64,000 nt of DNA from Basidiobolus meristosporus CBS 931.73 (lineage: Eukaryota > Basidiobolomycota > Basidiobolomycetes > Basidiobolales > Basidiobolaceae): contig MCFE01000380.1 of assembly GCA_002104905.1 (NCBI GenBank), forward strand, positions 1-64,000, given 5' to 3'. The notes beneath the pieces were generated by a model. That model was given only the letters and a program-made list of their open reading frames with translations. It did not search any database and had not been told where the DNA came from. Made by a program: the position numbers and the translations under genes. Below, piece by piece: positions 21,347-33,019 of this stretch. Each line of letters opens with the position of its first letter. The stretch's first letter is position 1.

Positions 21347-23804
21347 ATTGTATTTAAATTATTTTGACCTCATAGCAAGGATATATGAAGTCTAAATGAA
21401 GTTTATGAAATCTCTCTGGTATGCACTTTGTGCTGGTATTTTGATTTTTTCAAAATGGTTGCAAATACTTTGTCTTATATTGCCTTTACTGAAGCAACTT
21501 TTGGCAAATTTTAATCGGACCAAATGGTCTAACACTTCATTGATGAATAATGGGTATGGCTTTAAGCAATTATATTTCAAACATTTAATAGCCAATCCTA
21601 CTAACTGCGAAGAATTATTGAGCATTATTTGTTTTTTCATATACCACCTTCAAGTGCCTGGTATAGCAGTCTTTACACATTGGGTGGCCAGGGTTGCAAC
21701 TGCATGAAAACTCAACCTTAGTGCCTGTAACATGAGCGGCAGTACAAGTTTTGCAAGCTAATCTACGGCGCTTTGAGCCATAACCTTTACTCATCGACAG
21801 GTAAGTGTGATTTTCATCACTTCTGAGTTGCCTCTGACTACCCAAGGGCCCCTTGATGTCTGAACCGGCCAAATTCTTACAATATTGCAAGAAATTGTAT
21901 GCTAAAATATCCTTGAAAGAGAAATGAGATACGCCACGCTTTTGGTAAGAAAATGTACGATAAGAGCTATAGGCATTGGCTTCGCAGATACCCAGGATGA
22001 AGCCGTAGAAACGCATCTCCCATCTTTCTGTAGATATAACATCATGATAAGATGTCAAATTATCTCGAAGGTTATTGGCAGCATCAACCGAACCTACAAA
22101 TATAGTAAATGGAGCACATGTTGTTTCTTCAAGACAGGATTCTACTTACTTTTATGGGTCTCATATTCTTCAACCACTTCCGGTCGCTGAATGGTTATCA
22201 CCTCACCATTGTCCCCTACAAAAGTTCTCCGTCCAGTAAGCCTTGTTGTGCTGCAAGAAGAAATAAATGCTTTGATCTTGTAATCACGGTAGGCGCAGAC
22301 AAAGATTCTCCCGCTCCTTGTTGTCTTGTTCATAGTAAAGTGAGCACCATACAAGTTGCCAACACTGGCAACAATATCGGTGGTGGGCATACCACATGGC
22401 CAGTAGCAGCGCTTAGTCACTTGCATAATGGAATACAGACCAAGTTCAGCCAGCATCATTGTCATATTTGGGGATCCGAACCAAGAGTCAGCAATAACGG
22501 TACGGCCAGTACCAAACCAAGGCTTGACTAATCGCTTGACAGTGGAAGTCAACTTGGACATACCAGGATCATTGTCATATTCCTTCTGTAACCAATCACT
22601 CACTGTATCTATTCTCAGGATACAAGCAGTGTGATGGTCTGCTAAAGTCTTGAACTCCTGTCCGATGGGATGCGGCTTCCTTGGAACTTTCTTAACATTG
22701 GGCAAACCAGCTCCTAACCATTGATTCATTGATTCGTCAATGACTAAATACTTGCAGGGCTCTAAACAAGTTTTCATGTGTTCATTAAAGGCGTCAATAG
22801 TTGATCTAATTTGATAAAGAGCATCGATTTCTTGATGTTCTCGGGAAGGGATTTCAAGAACGTGCATTTTCAGAATCTCTTTAAATCTTCTATACGACAT
22901 ATATTCCGTAAAGTCAATGTTCATTAAGAAATGAGAAGAGCCTTGCTTCCAGTAAGCTTTTTTGTCGGAATGATTGATAACTGTCATTACAGTTATTAAT
23001 GCAATCCACATCATGTACTCGGCAAATGTAATGTCAGTCCAGGGGCCAATGCTAGTTGCATAAGCATTAATCCTCCGAACGATAGTGCGAAAGTGATCTA
23101 AAGGAAGGAAGAACAAGAAATAATCCAGTGGTGAGGCATTTCTAGCATTTTTCATATTTAACCGAGCTTTCAAGGAGGTAAAACCATCAGCTGGCCCACT
23201 TGTACGGGAATCAATATATACTTCCCCAGTTATCCAGGTGTCTGCTGCAGTAAGGTCAATTTCATCTTCCTCCTGCTCCTCATCTTGGATTGCATCCTCC
23301 AATAGGTCTTCAGTAACAATACTCTCGGTAGTATTAGCAGTTGCAGGTTCAATGTTTCCCAAGGTATCATTACTGTTAGTCTTGATATACTTTAAACAGT
23401 TTTGTGAAAGAGTCAATGTAATCCCCGGTACCAGATCCAAAATGACATCATATTTCACATTGCCATTGACTGTTGAGCGTGCAGTGGTAACTCCCTTGAA
23501 GCTCAAACCAGGTGTATTCCAGTCAAAACGCAGAGATAAAAGTCGTTTGACTTCCTTATGTTTGATAAATCGCTTGGATACTGATACACGCACATTAACA
23601 TCAAGATGTTTACTGGCAGGAGGCATGGTTTAAGTCTTAAGAAAAGATAAAACGAATATGACGAATTATCAAAACAACTCCAAAAAATAAATATTCAGAT
23701 TCTTGTTTATCAGAATATGATATGAAATAAACAAAGTAAGGCATCCATCCAGAAAAAACAATTGTATTAAATTGGACCAAATGGTCCGGCCGAATCTCTA
23801 CTTG
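21311..23804 (-). mobile_element. Complete piggyBac-family DNA transposon
   Basis: A 2,494-bp element flanked by the TTAA target duplication (21307-21310 and 23805-23808). The ends are inverted repeats beginning CAAGTAGAGATT, identical over 12 bases, with weaker similarity beyond. Inside each end is a palindrome, GGACCAAATGGTCC, at 21332-21345 and 23774-23787; a third near-copy is at about 21516-21530. The transposase is read on the minus strand and looks intact. The left end is 295 bp from the GIR2 start and the right end only 24 bp from the xylose-reductase stop, so the element supplies the 3' flank of that gene. Confidence 0.93.
21615..23626 (-). CDS. piggyBac-type transposase (DDE_Tnp_1_7) with cysteine-rich C-terminus
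   Basis: Cuts and pastes the surrounding element at TTAA sites. Two exons, 23626-22150 and 22093-21615, separated by a 56-nt GTAAGT...TGTAG intron, join in frame to 651 residues. The N-terminal about 150 residues are variable with an acidic patch. The transposase core starts near SPLDYFLFFLPLDHF. The first catalytic aspartate lies in YLVIDESMNQW, the second in VIADSWFGSPNM and the third probably in SSVDAANNLRDNLTSYH, just after the intron. The last about 50 residues form a zinc-binding domain: LACKTCTAAHVTGTKVEFSC, then CNPGHPMCKDCYTRH. No stop or frameshift interrupts it, so the copy may be young and possibly active. Confidence 0.92.
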
Positions 23805-23808
23805 TTAA
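23774..23808. repeat. piggyBac right end: subterminal palindrome, TIR and TTAA
   Basis: GGACCAAATGGTCC (23774-23787) precedes the inverted copy of the terminal repeat (AATCTCTACTTG, 23793-23804) and the second TTAA (23805-23808). Confidence 0.9.
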
Positions 23809-23828
23809 TTATTGTGCTGATGATGGCT

Positions 23829-24794
23829 TTAACCGAAGATAGGGCAGTCAAAATAGGTTCCGGGATCATTGAAACGGATGCCCTTGTCCAATTTCTTGAT
23901 TTCATTCATATCCTCCTCGCTAAGTTTGAAGTCGAGATCAATGTTCTGCTCCAGACGTTCGTCGCTCACGGATTTTGGAATCACTGCTAGCTGACGCTCG
24001 TTGGCCCAGCGAAGGAGCACCTGAGCTGGAGTCTTGGAGTGTTTCTTAGCAATCTTGGTGATGATCTCGTGCTCCAACAAGCTAGGGATATCCTTGGCTC
24101 CATCAAATAAGGAGAGGTATGAGATGGATCCAAAGCTTGAGTAAGCGGTGATGGCAATCTCCTTTCTGTGGCAGAATTCTACCAGTACATCCTGGGCCAA
24201 ATAAGGGTGGATTTCTACTTGGTTGACAGCTGGCTTGATGCGAGCATATTTTAGGAGATCCATAAGCAGAGAACAGTTGAAATTAGCAACACCAATGTTC
24301 TTCACTAAACCGGCATCCACAAGCTCCTCCATGGCCTCCCAGGTTTCACGGATGCTGACATCGACGTAGGTTGGAAGCTTGTCGGTTTCGGGGTTGTAAA
24401 GCCACTCGGGTGGATAGCGAGTGTTGAAGTCAACATACTTCAAGGAAATAGGGAAGTGAATCAAGTAAAGGTCTAGGTACTCCAAGCCCAAATCCTTCAA
24501 GGTTCTCTCGAAAGCAGGGCGAACATGTTCTCTAGCATGGAATGTGTTCCATAGTTTGGAGGTGACGAAGATATCTTCGCGCTTCACCACGCCAGAGCCG
24601 ATAGCGGCTTTGATACCCTCTCCGACTTCAACCTCGTTGCCATAGTCACAAGCACAGTCAAGAAGACGATATCCCTTGCGAATAGACTTTTCAACAACTT
24701 CGGCGGTCTTGTCTTTGGGGATCTTCCAGGTGCCCAAGCCAACAAGTGGCATGGCTTGGTTGGTGGTTTTGAGGTTAACTGTAGCTTTAGTCAT
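23829..24794 (-). CDS. NAD(P)H-dependent xylose reductase-like aldo-keto reductase
   Basis: A cytosolic aldo-keto reductase (AKR2-like) that would reduce D-xylose or other aldoses to polyols. The single-exon product has 321 residues, the usual length. It shows the (beta/alpha)8 AKR order: MPLVGLGTWKIPKDKT, LLDCACDYGNEVEVGEGI with the catalytic Asp and Tyr, TSKLWNTFH with the catalytic Lys, and YLDLYLIHFPI with the catalytic His. The coenzyme motif is LAVIPKSVSDERLEQN, and the C-terminus ends GIRFNDPGTYFDCPIFG, close to the xylose reductase GIRFNDP motif. A TATATAAT box lies at 24839-24846. A piggyBac element starts 24 bp after the stop, so the native terminator may have been displaced. Confidence 0.9.
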   Translation of the reverse strand: MTKATVNLKTTNQAMPLVGLGTWKIPKDKTAEVVEKSIRKGYRLLDCACDYGNEVEVGEGIKAAIGSGVVKREDIFVTSKLWNTFHAREHVRPAFERTLKDLGLEYLDLYLIHFPISLKYVDFNTRYPPEWLYNPETDKLPTYVDVSIRETWEAMEELVDAGLVKNIGVANFNCSLLMDLLKYARIKPAVNQVEIHPYLAQDVLVEFCHRKEIAITAYSSFGSISYLSLFDGAKDIPSLLEHEIITKIAKKHSKTPAQVLLRWANERQLAVIPKSVSDERLEQNIDLDFKLSEEDMNEIKKLDKGIRFNDPGTYFDCPIFG

Positions 24795-25319
24795 GGTGAA
24801 TGGAACCAGATAAAAGTCAACTTGATGTGATATTCTCGATTATATACGGAGAAAATAAGTTGAATCATGCCATATATGCTTAGCAAACGTCACCTGGGCA
24901 GGAACCAATAACATGGGTAAACCGAACAATCGTGATGGGGTTCCTTGGGAGCTTCAATGCACCAACTGGGTGGATTCTTGGTGCTGTAGCACAAGTTGAT
25001 CAAAATTTGACACGTTTGTATCGTCATTTCGCACTTAGGTAAGCGTTATGTATATATATATCATATTACGCAATGTTTACCTGGACAGACAAGATGCGTT
25101 TCTAAGATGTATTTAAGGCCTTAGAGCCGAGTGACTCCGATATGATGCTACCAGTGTCAAGTGAAAGTGAAAGGAAACATCGATTGTCATTTCTATTGAC
25201 CGGGTAATGTTTGAAAGTAAATGACAAATAAGCTAGTCTACTGAAACTAAATATCAATTCTATGCATTACAATAAAACGGAGTGAGTACAAGATAAATAC
25301 GAGGGGGATTAATGACACT
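24795..25319. other. Upstream region of the aldo-keto reductase gene and PUF6 3' flank
   Basis: It contains a TATA box for the reductase at 24839-24846 (minus strand, TATATAAT) and a TATATATATA tract near 25052. No other gene is recognised. Confidence 0.5.
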
Positions 25320-27292
25320 TCAGTTGGCACCAAGCTTGGTAATGGTTTGGGCAAGAATCTCGGCACCCTTGTTGCCCTCGGCCCCGGCTTTCTTGATGTC
25401 CTTCACGCGCTTCTTGAGTGCAGACATGACCTTCTTTTGGCAAGCAGGTGACTCGAGCAGTGCGAGGACAACGAAAGAGCCGCCTGAGGTGCTGAAGTGA
25501 GCAATCTGTGATTGGACGGCATCGAGGATGGCTGGTCCGATGGTAGCTTCGCCATCAGTTTTGATCTCGCCAGATTTGCTCTTGTATTCCGATTGAATCA
25601 AGGTCTTGAGGGTACGGCTGGCGATGGTGTTCTCCAGAATGTGGTTCTCCTCGTCATCTTCGGCGATGAGGGTCTTCAAGGCATCGAAGAGAGCTGATTT
25701 GTCCCCAGCAGCGTTTCTGAATACCTCGAAGCAGACTTGACTGGGGAATGGCTCGCGGAGCATGGAGCCAAGGTTCTCGGAGACGTACTTCAAGAGGGCG
25801 GGGGAAATGGCGTTCAACAATTCCTTGGAACGAGCAGCGGGCTCCTTCTTACTGGTTGTGGCACGAACTTCATCGCCGGTTTGGAGAAGGGTGATGTTGT
25901 CGGGAGAGATGTACTTGGGAGATCTTCCGGCGAGAAGGTACAACACGACACGACGACCGTACTTGTCATTGACAATCTCGTCCAGGGTGTTGCAGATTTC
26001 ACTAATGATGTTCTTGTTGACAAGAACGGTATCATCGACCACATCAAACAATCTAAGAAGGACCATGTGGCCGTATTCCTCTTGGCAAATCTTCTGTACG
26101 AAAGGCTTGAATGACTTCACGATGACTTTACGATCCTTGGGGGTGGCGTAAAGGAGGCAGAGCATGGCAACTTGAGCACCATCCTTGGTGTGAAGAATCT
26201 CAGCAACCTGTTCCTTGATGATGGCGATCATCTCTTGGACGCCATTGGCATCGGTGTGTGTGAGATACTCGTACATGGCGCGGTGAACAATACTGTGATT
26301 GATGGTTCCCTTGTCCAAAATGGCCGAGATGGTTTCATTCAAATGCTTCAAAATAGACTCCTTCTTCTCTGGCTTCTCCTTGAGGATGTCGTCCAACGAT
26401 TTCTTATCGGCAGATTTGAACAGGGCAAACTCGGGTCCGTAGAACTCCTCAACCAAGGCGTGGCGCTGGGCAGAGTTGGCGAATTGTCCAAAAGCCTCTT
26501 CGATAATCTCCGAGGCCTCCTTGTGTCTAATCAGCTTGCGTACTTTTCCGTAGAACTCCTTGATCACATGCTCACGATACTTGGGACAGTAGTGCAAAAT
26601 CTTGATGACAATGAACTTTCCGTACATGCTCTTGGACAATTCCAAGTATCTGCCCTTCAGCTCGCTGGCGATTTGATTACGATGCTCAGGATTGCCATAC
26701 TTCAAGCATGTTTGGATGACTCGAGAGGCGTCATGTTTGAAAATCACCTGTTGACGACACAGATTAACCCTGTAAACATGCCATTGCTCATTTGGAAGTA
26801 ACATACCTCAACGACACGACCCTTGACCAAGGCCATCAAATCCGAAATAAGTTTTTCTCTCTCGGGCTTGGGAACATCCTTACGGCGCATCTTTTCCCAA
26901 ATCTTCTTGGCTTGTGACAAAATTTCGAAATGAGGCTTTTGCGCTTTACGCTCCAACTTTAAGGTCTTCTGTTTCTCGTGTGCCTCCTTAGAGTTTTGGC
27001 TGTTGGCAGGCTGCTGGTTGAGTTTAGCTTGTGGCTCGGTCTGCTCATCGGCCTCTTGAGCTTCTTCGATCTCCTCTCCATCGAACATGTCCTCATCCGA
27101 ATCCTCCACTTCCTCAGTAGTCTCCTTGGTCACTGCCTTTTTCTTTTTGGGTTTGACTTCAGGTTCGTGTTGGGCAGCAGGCTTGACCTTCTTGGTAGCG
27201 CTCTTGCTTTTGGCATCTTTCACCTGCTTGGGTACTTTACCTTCTCCCTCATTCGAGGCCTTGCGCTTTTTTTGGATTTGGTTCCCGGCCAT
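25320..27292 (-). CDS. PUF6: Pumilio-family RNA-binding protein Puf6
   Basis: A nucleolar Puf-A/Puf6 protein needed for 60S biogenesis and, in yeast, repression of ASH1 mRNA. Two exons, 27292-26807 and 26747-25320 (59-nt intron), give 637 residues, matching the family. The first 110 residues are Lys-rich and then acidic (KVKPAAQHEPEVKPKKKKAV; EEVEDSDEDMFDGEEIEE). Pumilio repeats follow: RVVEVIFKHDASRVIQTCLK, YGKFIVIKILHYCPKYREHV, INHSIVHRAMYEYL, DGAQVAMLCLLYA, YGHMVLLRLFDVVDDTVLVN and YGRRVVLYLLAGRSPKYIS. The CPL domain makes up the C-terminal third (ALLKYVSENLGSMLREPFPS). The start is the ATG at 27292, the first in frame. Divergent from mitochondrial uL11. Confidence 0.93.
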
Positions 27293-27616
27293 GATCACTT
27301 TGTGTGGTTAGGTTGTGCTGAGAACTGAATGGATTTCGAAAATTGCTGGTTTGCCGCCGATAAAATGAACTCCAGTCTAACTAAGCGTTTTTTTTCTTTT
27401 TTTTTCAATTGGAATATAGGAAAAAAAAGGCGTGGATCTGTGAACTGGCATAGAATTCGGGACTTGGTTTAACTGCACCAGATGTTGTTTAACCGAAATC
27501 ATCCACACGATGCATTGGATTGGAATTGAAATCCTCGATCAAAAAACTTTTACTGTTCTGGAGATGTGCAGTTTATCTAGACTAGAGGGCCATTTGTATC
27601 TTTCACTCCAGCTATA
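27293..27616. promoter_or_regulatory. Divergent promoter region PUF6 / mitochondrial uL11
   Basis: 324 bp between two ribosome-related start codons. It contains long T- and A-rich runs near 27388-27430 that may act as nucleosome-free poly(dA:dT) promoter elements. No TATA box is evident. Confidence 0.5.
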
Positions 27617-28060
27617 ATGTCCGCAAAGAAGCCGGCCGCCACCGCCTTTCTGAGAATCCTTGTTCCAGCCGGTAAGGCATCCCCTTCCCCACCCGTTGGT
27701 CCTGCTCTTGGTCAGAGAGGTATCAAGTCCATGGATTTTTGTAAACAATTCAACGACCGTACCAAGGACATCGAGCCTGGTACTCCCATTCCCACCGTCA
27801 TCACCGTGAAGCCCGACCGTACCTTCAGCTTCGTCACCAAGAGCCCACCAACCTCTTGGTTGCTCAAGCGTGCCGCCGGTGTGGAGAAGGGTAGCTCTCA
27901 ACCTGGTGTTCAGATAGTTGGTAAAATCTCTCTCAAGCACGTCTACGAAATCGCGCTACGCAAGCAAAACGACGCCAACTTGGCCCACCAGGAGTTGAAG
28001 AATATTTGCGGCTCTATCGTCGGTAGCGCCAGGTCTGTTGGCATCGAGGTTGTTCCTTAG
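27617..28060 (+). CDS. MRPL19: Mitochondrial large-subunit ribosomal protein uL11m
   Basis: Part of the GTPase-associated stalk base of the mitochondrial ribosome. The single-exon 147-residue protein is nearly collinear with bacterial L11: FLRILVPAGKASPSPPVGPA, LGQRGIKSMDFCKQFNDRTK and GTPIPTVITVKPDRTFSF in the N-terminal domain, SPPTSWLLKRAAG in the linker, and IVGKISLKHVYEIA and CGSIVGSARSVGIEV in the RNA-binding domain. The cytosolic homologue uL12 differs clearly, so the organellar assignment is firm; the N-terminus (MSAKKPAATAFLRIL) is short for a targeting signal but similar to fungal relatives. Confidence 0.93.
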   Translation: MSAKKPAATAFLRILVPAGKASPSPPVGPALGQRGIKSMDFCKQFNDRTKDIEPGTPIPTVITVKPDRTFSFVTKSPPTSWLLKRAAGVEKGSSQPGVQIVGKISLKHVYEIALRKQNDANLAHQELKNICGSIVGSARSVGIEVVP

Positions 28061-28398
28061 ATTCGTGTACACACCCAACCTCCTAGATACACTTGGCTAT
28101 CTTCGGGTTTCCATACTTCTAGATACTTTCCATCTGCATTCCACTATTTCGCACTCTCTTCCCACTCTACCCCAAGATCACTCAAATAAACCGTTCAATT
28201 ATGATGGTGTGATGGTCACATGGATGCTTTACTAAACTGCTCAGCAAGACGCTCGAAATACTTTGATAAAATGGACGGGAAGAACATTGGATTAACCGAC
28301 GGAATCAAATGAAATTGTACAAAGTGGAGCCAAGTTATAAAGCTTGCAACTATAGGTTGGTAAATCAACTCATTCTACGTAGATGGGGCTCGCGCACT
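28061..28398. other. Convergent 3' flanks of uL11m and RFA1
   Basis: 338 bp with an AATAAA motif at about 28185 (plus strand), probably serving uL11m. No gene is recognised. Confidence 0.5.
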
Positions 28399-31186
28399 CT
28401 ACTTCTCCAGCTGAGCGATCTGTTCTAGAAGAGACTTGGATTGTGAAACGAAGTCTAAGGGTGTCGCCTGTAGCACGCTATAACGGACTTTTGAGGTATC
28501 CTGTGGACTTGACGTGTTAGCGGCGAGTTAATGATGTGGAGATATGTGGATCCTACTTACGTTGAATACTTCTTGCTTGGCACGGCACTTGAACATGTAC
28601 TGTTGGAAGTTGGCTTGCTGAAACACAGCGGAGAAAGCGGCAGGGTTGATGTCCTATGGAGATTTGGTTAGTCAGACTCGCCTCTCTTTCCGGAATTCCT
28701 GACATACCTTGAGTTGCATCAGCTCGCCAGCAGTTTTTCCCAAGACTTGGACACCGATATCATTGAAACATTGCAACCAGACCTGGCCGGTGTGATCGCT
28801 AACATTGATGGCCATGATATATCTGATGGGGGAGTTTAGAGAAAAGAACACGCATGGGATTCTATGAGGGTCAAGTTACCTATACTCAGGGGCGTCATAG
28901 CTGCGGTTGCACTTTTCACATCTCCAGCCTCCCGCGTCTTCAGTCACCTTCTTGTTGCACGAGTCGCTAGGGCAGGCTGGGTAGGCAAGGTTCTCCTGCT
29001 TCAAAAACACGACGGTGCCCTTCGCGAGGAAATAGTCCGGCTATATGATTCCAAACGTTAGTTTGTGTCCACCGATAGCTTTGCATGACCAATCAATGAC
29101 CTTGTCACCCATTCCGAGGTTCTCATCCTTGACCTGGCCGAAATTCTTCAGCTCGTCTTTCTTGGCGGTGATTGGGGCTCCGTTGCCTCCCATCGAATTC
29201 GAGTAGCCGTGGAATTGGGCAGAGTGGCCCATCGAGTCATACCTAGGCAAAGGCAAGGTGAGAACGGGATTCGTAATGGTGCAGCGAAAGCGTATACTTA
29301 CCAGCCACGAAGGCGATGGGCCTCCGGAATATCTGGATCAATCATCATTGAGCTAGAGCTGTACATGGAGAGGGAACGTCCTGGATAGAGCCGAGGCGTT
29401 AATGTTGAGGTATATCATGTATCAGCACAAGGAACATACCGTTGAAATCACTGACACGAACCCCTTTGAACGCAATAATGGGAGTGGAGGAAGCGTCGAA
29501 CGATTCGGCTTGTTTACCCCAGAGTGTAAGACGAACCGAGAATTCCGATGTATCGACAAGGGTCAGGTCCCGCTTCGATACAGGCTTCTGTGTTGCTTTC
29601 GAGAGAATCTGAGACAGCTCCTGAGCCTCTCTTACAACTCCAATGACATCTATTCGGTCACGCTGTTAGCACTAGGTTCCATGCTTCCTTATGAACATCC
29701 ACATACCAATGGTGCTATCCTTGGCTACGTCATTCAACTTGCTCAATTCAACAAAATTGTACCGGACTTTGGGTACATCTACGGTATCTACGCACTATAG
29801 GAGAGGATTAGTATCGTAGACTGGTCGGATAAACAAGGATTTTCGCTTACGAGGGAAACTTCGGTTCCATGGTCGAGGGATAGCTCGTATTCGTTCTGGA
29901 TGGAGGAGAATTGTGGCTTGGCCATGGTCACTTTGGCCTTGGAGATGTAATAAACCTGCGTCGACCGATGGTTAGATGCTACGTGGAGATTGGGAGTTGC
30001 TCATCGGATGTATATATACCTTGTTTTCCTCGAATAGGCTGTAGAATTGATCCACCTGGTCGTTAAAGGCAGTCGCCTTAATCTCACCCTAACGCACCAA
30101 AATTGAGTCGATTGTAAGCATGGGGAGTTCGGTTGGCTGGACTTACACTCTCGTCTAGCAAGTTGACACTAAAGAGTTTTCCTTCACCACGGGCATTGTG
30201 CCAGTGTCTGATGTCGGATTTCGACGTTACTCGGACTCGAATAGTCCATCTGCATGTATGTTAAACAAGAATACCTCGGCATTAATAGTCAATCTTGCTC
30301 TTACTTATTTTGATAGGGGCTGAGCCCTTTGATGGGGTAAATAGCCCCGGCTGGCTCTCCAATAGAACGGGGTGGCATATTTGATGTTTGGCTGTTGCGG
30401 TCGATGTTAGATGAGGGGTTCAGCTACAAGTTCAACTCCAACCATTAGTTACTTATTAGGGGCCTTGTTAGGAACACCAGGGGGCTTGTTTCCATTAAAT
30501 GGGTGGCTTTGACCCATATTATTCTGACCGTAACCAAAATTCTGAGGCTGTTGCTGCTGTTGTGGTTGCTGAGGATAAGGTTGGTTTGGTGTAGGGTTGA
30601 CAGGGCTGGGTCGCTGTTGTGGAGAGTCCTGGTTTGATCCTCCAGTTTGAGCAGGAGCCGGTTCCATAGAGACGGGGTCACCAATCTTTTCCTCGGGTGT
30701 TCCTAGAGCCTCGACGTTCAGAACAATCACTATTCTATCAGGGGGTAAGTACGCAAAATTCAACAAATTCACAAGCTGATAAGCAAGTACCTTCTGTTTT
30801 GCACCGAGTTACAAATGTACTGCACCAGTTTGATCACAGTGTATTTAGTGATCGCGCCGTTATTGATTAGCTCGTTCATTTGGGTACCAAGCATAGCTAC
30901 GAAGCGAAAAGTCAGCAACGGTGGAAAAAGGAAAGAACGGAAGATAAAGGTCACCTTGCATAAAGTGAGTTCCATCGGAAATGACAAGTCTGGTGAGGTT
31001 TGATTAGAAAGGGCGCGCGAGAGTGAGCTTAATGCAACATAGGTACCGAAAACGCTCGGGCGTCGAAGGATTCTGGGAGGTTAACTTTTTGATGTTGATG
31101 ATCTGTAAGACAGGATTTGCAGAAGCAGGCGAATCCTTGTTGTCTTCATAGATCGCCTTAATCGCGCCTTGTGTTAGCTGGTTCAT
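28399..31186 (-). CDS. RFA1: Replication protein A 70-kDa subunit
   Basis: The large subunit of the single-stranded-DNA-binding complex RPA, used in replication, repair and checkpoint signalling. The gene is cut into about 16 short exons. The N-terminal DBD-F reads [33 protein letters not shown] and [18 protein letters not shown] Gln/Pro-rich linker follows ([20 protein letters not shown]). DBD-A begins [19 protein letters not shown] and includes [24 protein letters not shown] includes [22 protein letters not shown] has its zinc motif CPSDSC...WRCEKC, and the C-terminus reads [26 protein letters not shown] and [17 protein letters not shown]. The start is the ATG at 31186. Exon ends were checked by frame at the 5' side; others are approximate. 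Confidence 0.92.
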
Positions 31187-31620
31187 GGTATGCACTACGT
31201 TTATCTTCAACAAACAAACTAAAGAGACTTGTGATAGTGATAACGTCCAATCAGTCTAAAATGGCCGTTACTCCTATTGCCAATAATATTATTTGTTTTG
31301 TTTTCATTCCCTGCGGCACAATTTTTTCTAGTAGTGGCTTATCCATTGGAGTGCAACATTGTTGATGACATTCAGCTGCGAACTAATCGAATATGATTAT
31401 GTTCCATGAGAAATTAAACCAAATACCCAGGTGCACCAAATTCAACAAGGAGCGGGGTCTGCAATTGTATTGATTATGTCTAATGACCATTGTGTGGTAT
31501 TCTCCATTCACATAGAATAACAATGATTTCTTTTTTGGTGAATAAACTTCCGAATATGTTGATTAGTGTAGACCAAAACTTGCACGGGGAAAGGACTTCT
31601 CCGTCTTCTGTCAACCCAGG
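31187..31620. promoter_or_regulatory. Divergent promoter region RFA1 / ERF2
   Basis: 434 bp between start codons. I see no MluI-type cell-cycle box and no clear TATA box, so regulation cannot be inferred. Confidence 0.45.
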
Positions 31621-33019
31621 ATGAAGTCTACCTCTAGTCTCGTCGACCCAAAAGACTCGGGCTTCGAAGGGCGAAACAGGATTTTTCTTTGGGGAAATAT
31701 TGTCACCTGTGGTGATTTTTGGGCTTTCGGAGTAACCCTTCTGTTAATTCATGTTCCTGTAGTACTATTCGGTGTATTTGTGTAAGCTCTTGACCGTCAT
31801 GGAAACTCTCGAATGCAACTTGAATTCGATTTCTAGGCTTGAATACTGAAGCTAACGGTTTATATAGTTGTCCTTTTGTATATAGTAACATTAGTCCCGC
31901 CGCGGTGTTCGTCTTCGCCTACATTTATCTTGTATCTATGGCCTCGTTATTAAAAACCTCTTGGACCGACCCAGGGGTACGTACCTTAAGACCCCCACCT
32001 TCACAAGCTTTGGTTGCGAATCTTCTTTTTTGCCTTCAATTCTAGATACTTCCTCGGAATTTAGACCCAATCCAGTCTTTGGAAACCTTTGGAGAACCCA
32101 CCAACTCTGTAGACAGAGTGGAACAGCCCCGTTTCTCCGCAGCATACCCTGGACTCAAGGATGTTGTGATAAACGGAGTCACAGTCAAGTTGAAGTTCTG
32201 TGATACTTGTCAACTGTATCGTCCACCGCGGTGTAGTCACTGTAGACAATGCGACAATTGCGTGGGTTAGTAAACTAAAGAGTAAACGATAATAGCTACA
32301 ACTGACAACTTCCGCTAGAACACGAGGATCATCACTGCATTTGGGTCAACAACTGCGTCGGCCGACGCAACTATCGCTACTTCTTCACGTTTATATCGAG
32401 CATATCGATTATGTGCTTCTACGTACTAGGGTTTAGTATAGCTCATCTAGTTCTTTATTGGAGAATGCAAGTGAATGAAAGCGCAACCGGCGAGTATCCG
32501 TTTCAAGAAGTACTAGCCACCAAATTTGTCAGATATCCTTTTTTTCCGTAGACTAGCGATTGAGCGTCCTTCCATTCACGTATATGCATCATCCTTAACT
32601 AGCTTACTCTTATCCTGGCGATTTTTACGTTTGTCTTTGGGCTCTCCATCTTCGCCTTAACGGCGTATCATTTTTATCTAATATCGAAAAATATGACCAC
32701 ATACGAGCAGGTATATGGCCCCTTTCCCTTTCCCGGCCCATCTGATTGCTAACAGTTTCAACGCTAGCTACGGTCATCTGTCAACATCCAAGAAGCGTCG
32801 CACTCTTTCAGCTTGGGAAACATCCTTACGAACATATGCCGATTTGTCGCCCGCCCGAGCCCACCTAGGTAAATCATCACATGATAAGCTTCACAAGTAG
32901 AGTCGTTAATAACAATCCACCGGACCATCCACCCCAGCTACATCGATTGGCACAAGGTATTCCAAGAAAGGCAGTCCAACAGCCGTCCATCCACCTCGCG
33001 TGTTAGCCCAATTGTATGA
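31621..33019 (+). CDS. ERF2: DHHC-type protein palmitoyltransferase, ERF2-like
   Basis: Transfers palmitate to cysteines of membrane proteins (Ras in yeast, with partner Erf4) at the ER or Golgi. Seven exons join in frame to 323 residues: 31621-31781, 31868-31976, 32046-32265, 32319-32509, 32603-32710, 32768-32868 and 32938-33019. Two membrane segments precede [17 protein letters not shown], a DPG motif. The zinc domain reads [20 protein letters not shown] and continues [20 protein letters not shown] with the catalytic DHHC. Two more membrane segments and a TTYEQLRSS motif follow, and the end has [16 protein letters not shown]. The exon at 32603 is placed by frame and hydrophobicity. Converges with RIO1, 157 bp between stops. 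Confidence 0.9.

Noticed and set aside
26172-26801. Long plus-strand open frame (209 codons) opposite PUF6
   Set aside because: It is the antisense of the Puf repeats; its composition mirrors the PUF6 codons and no family matches it.
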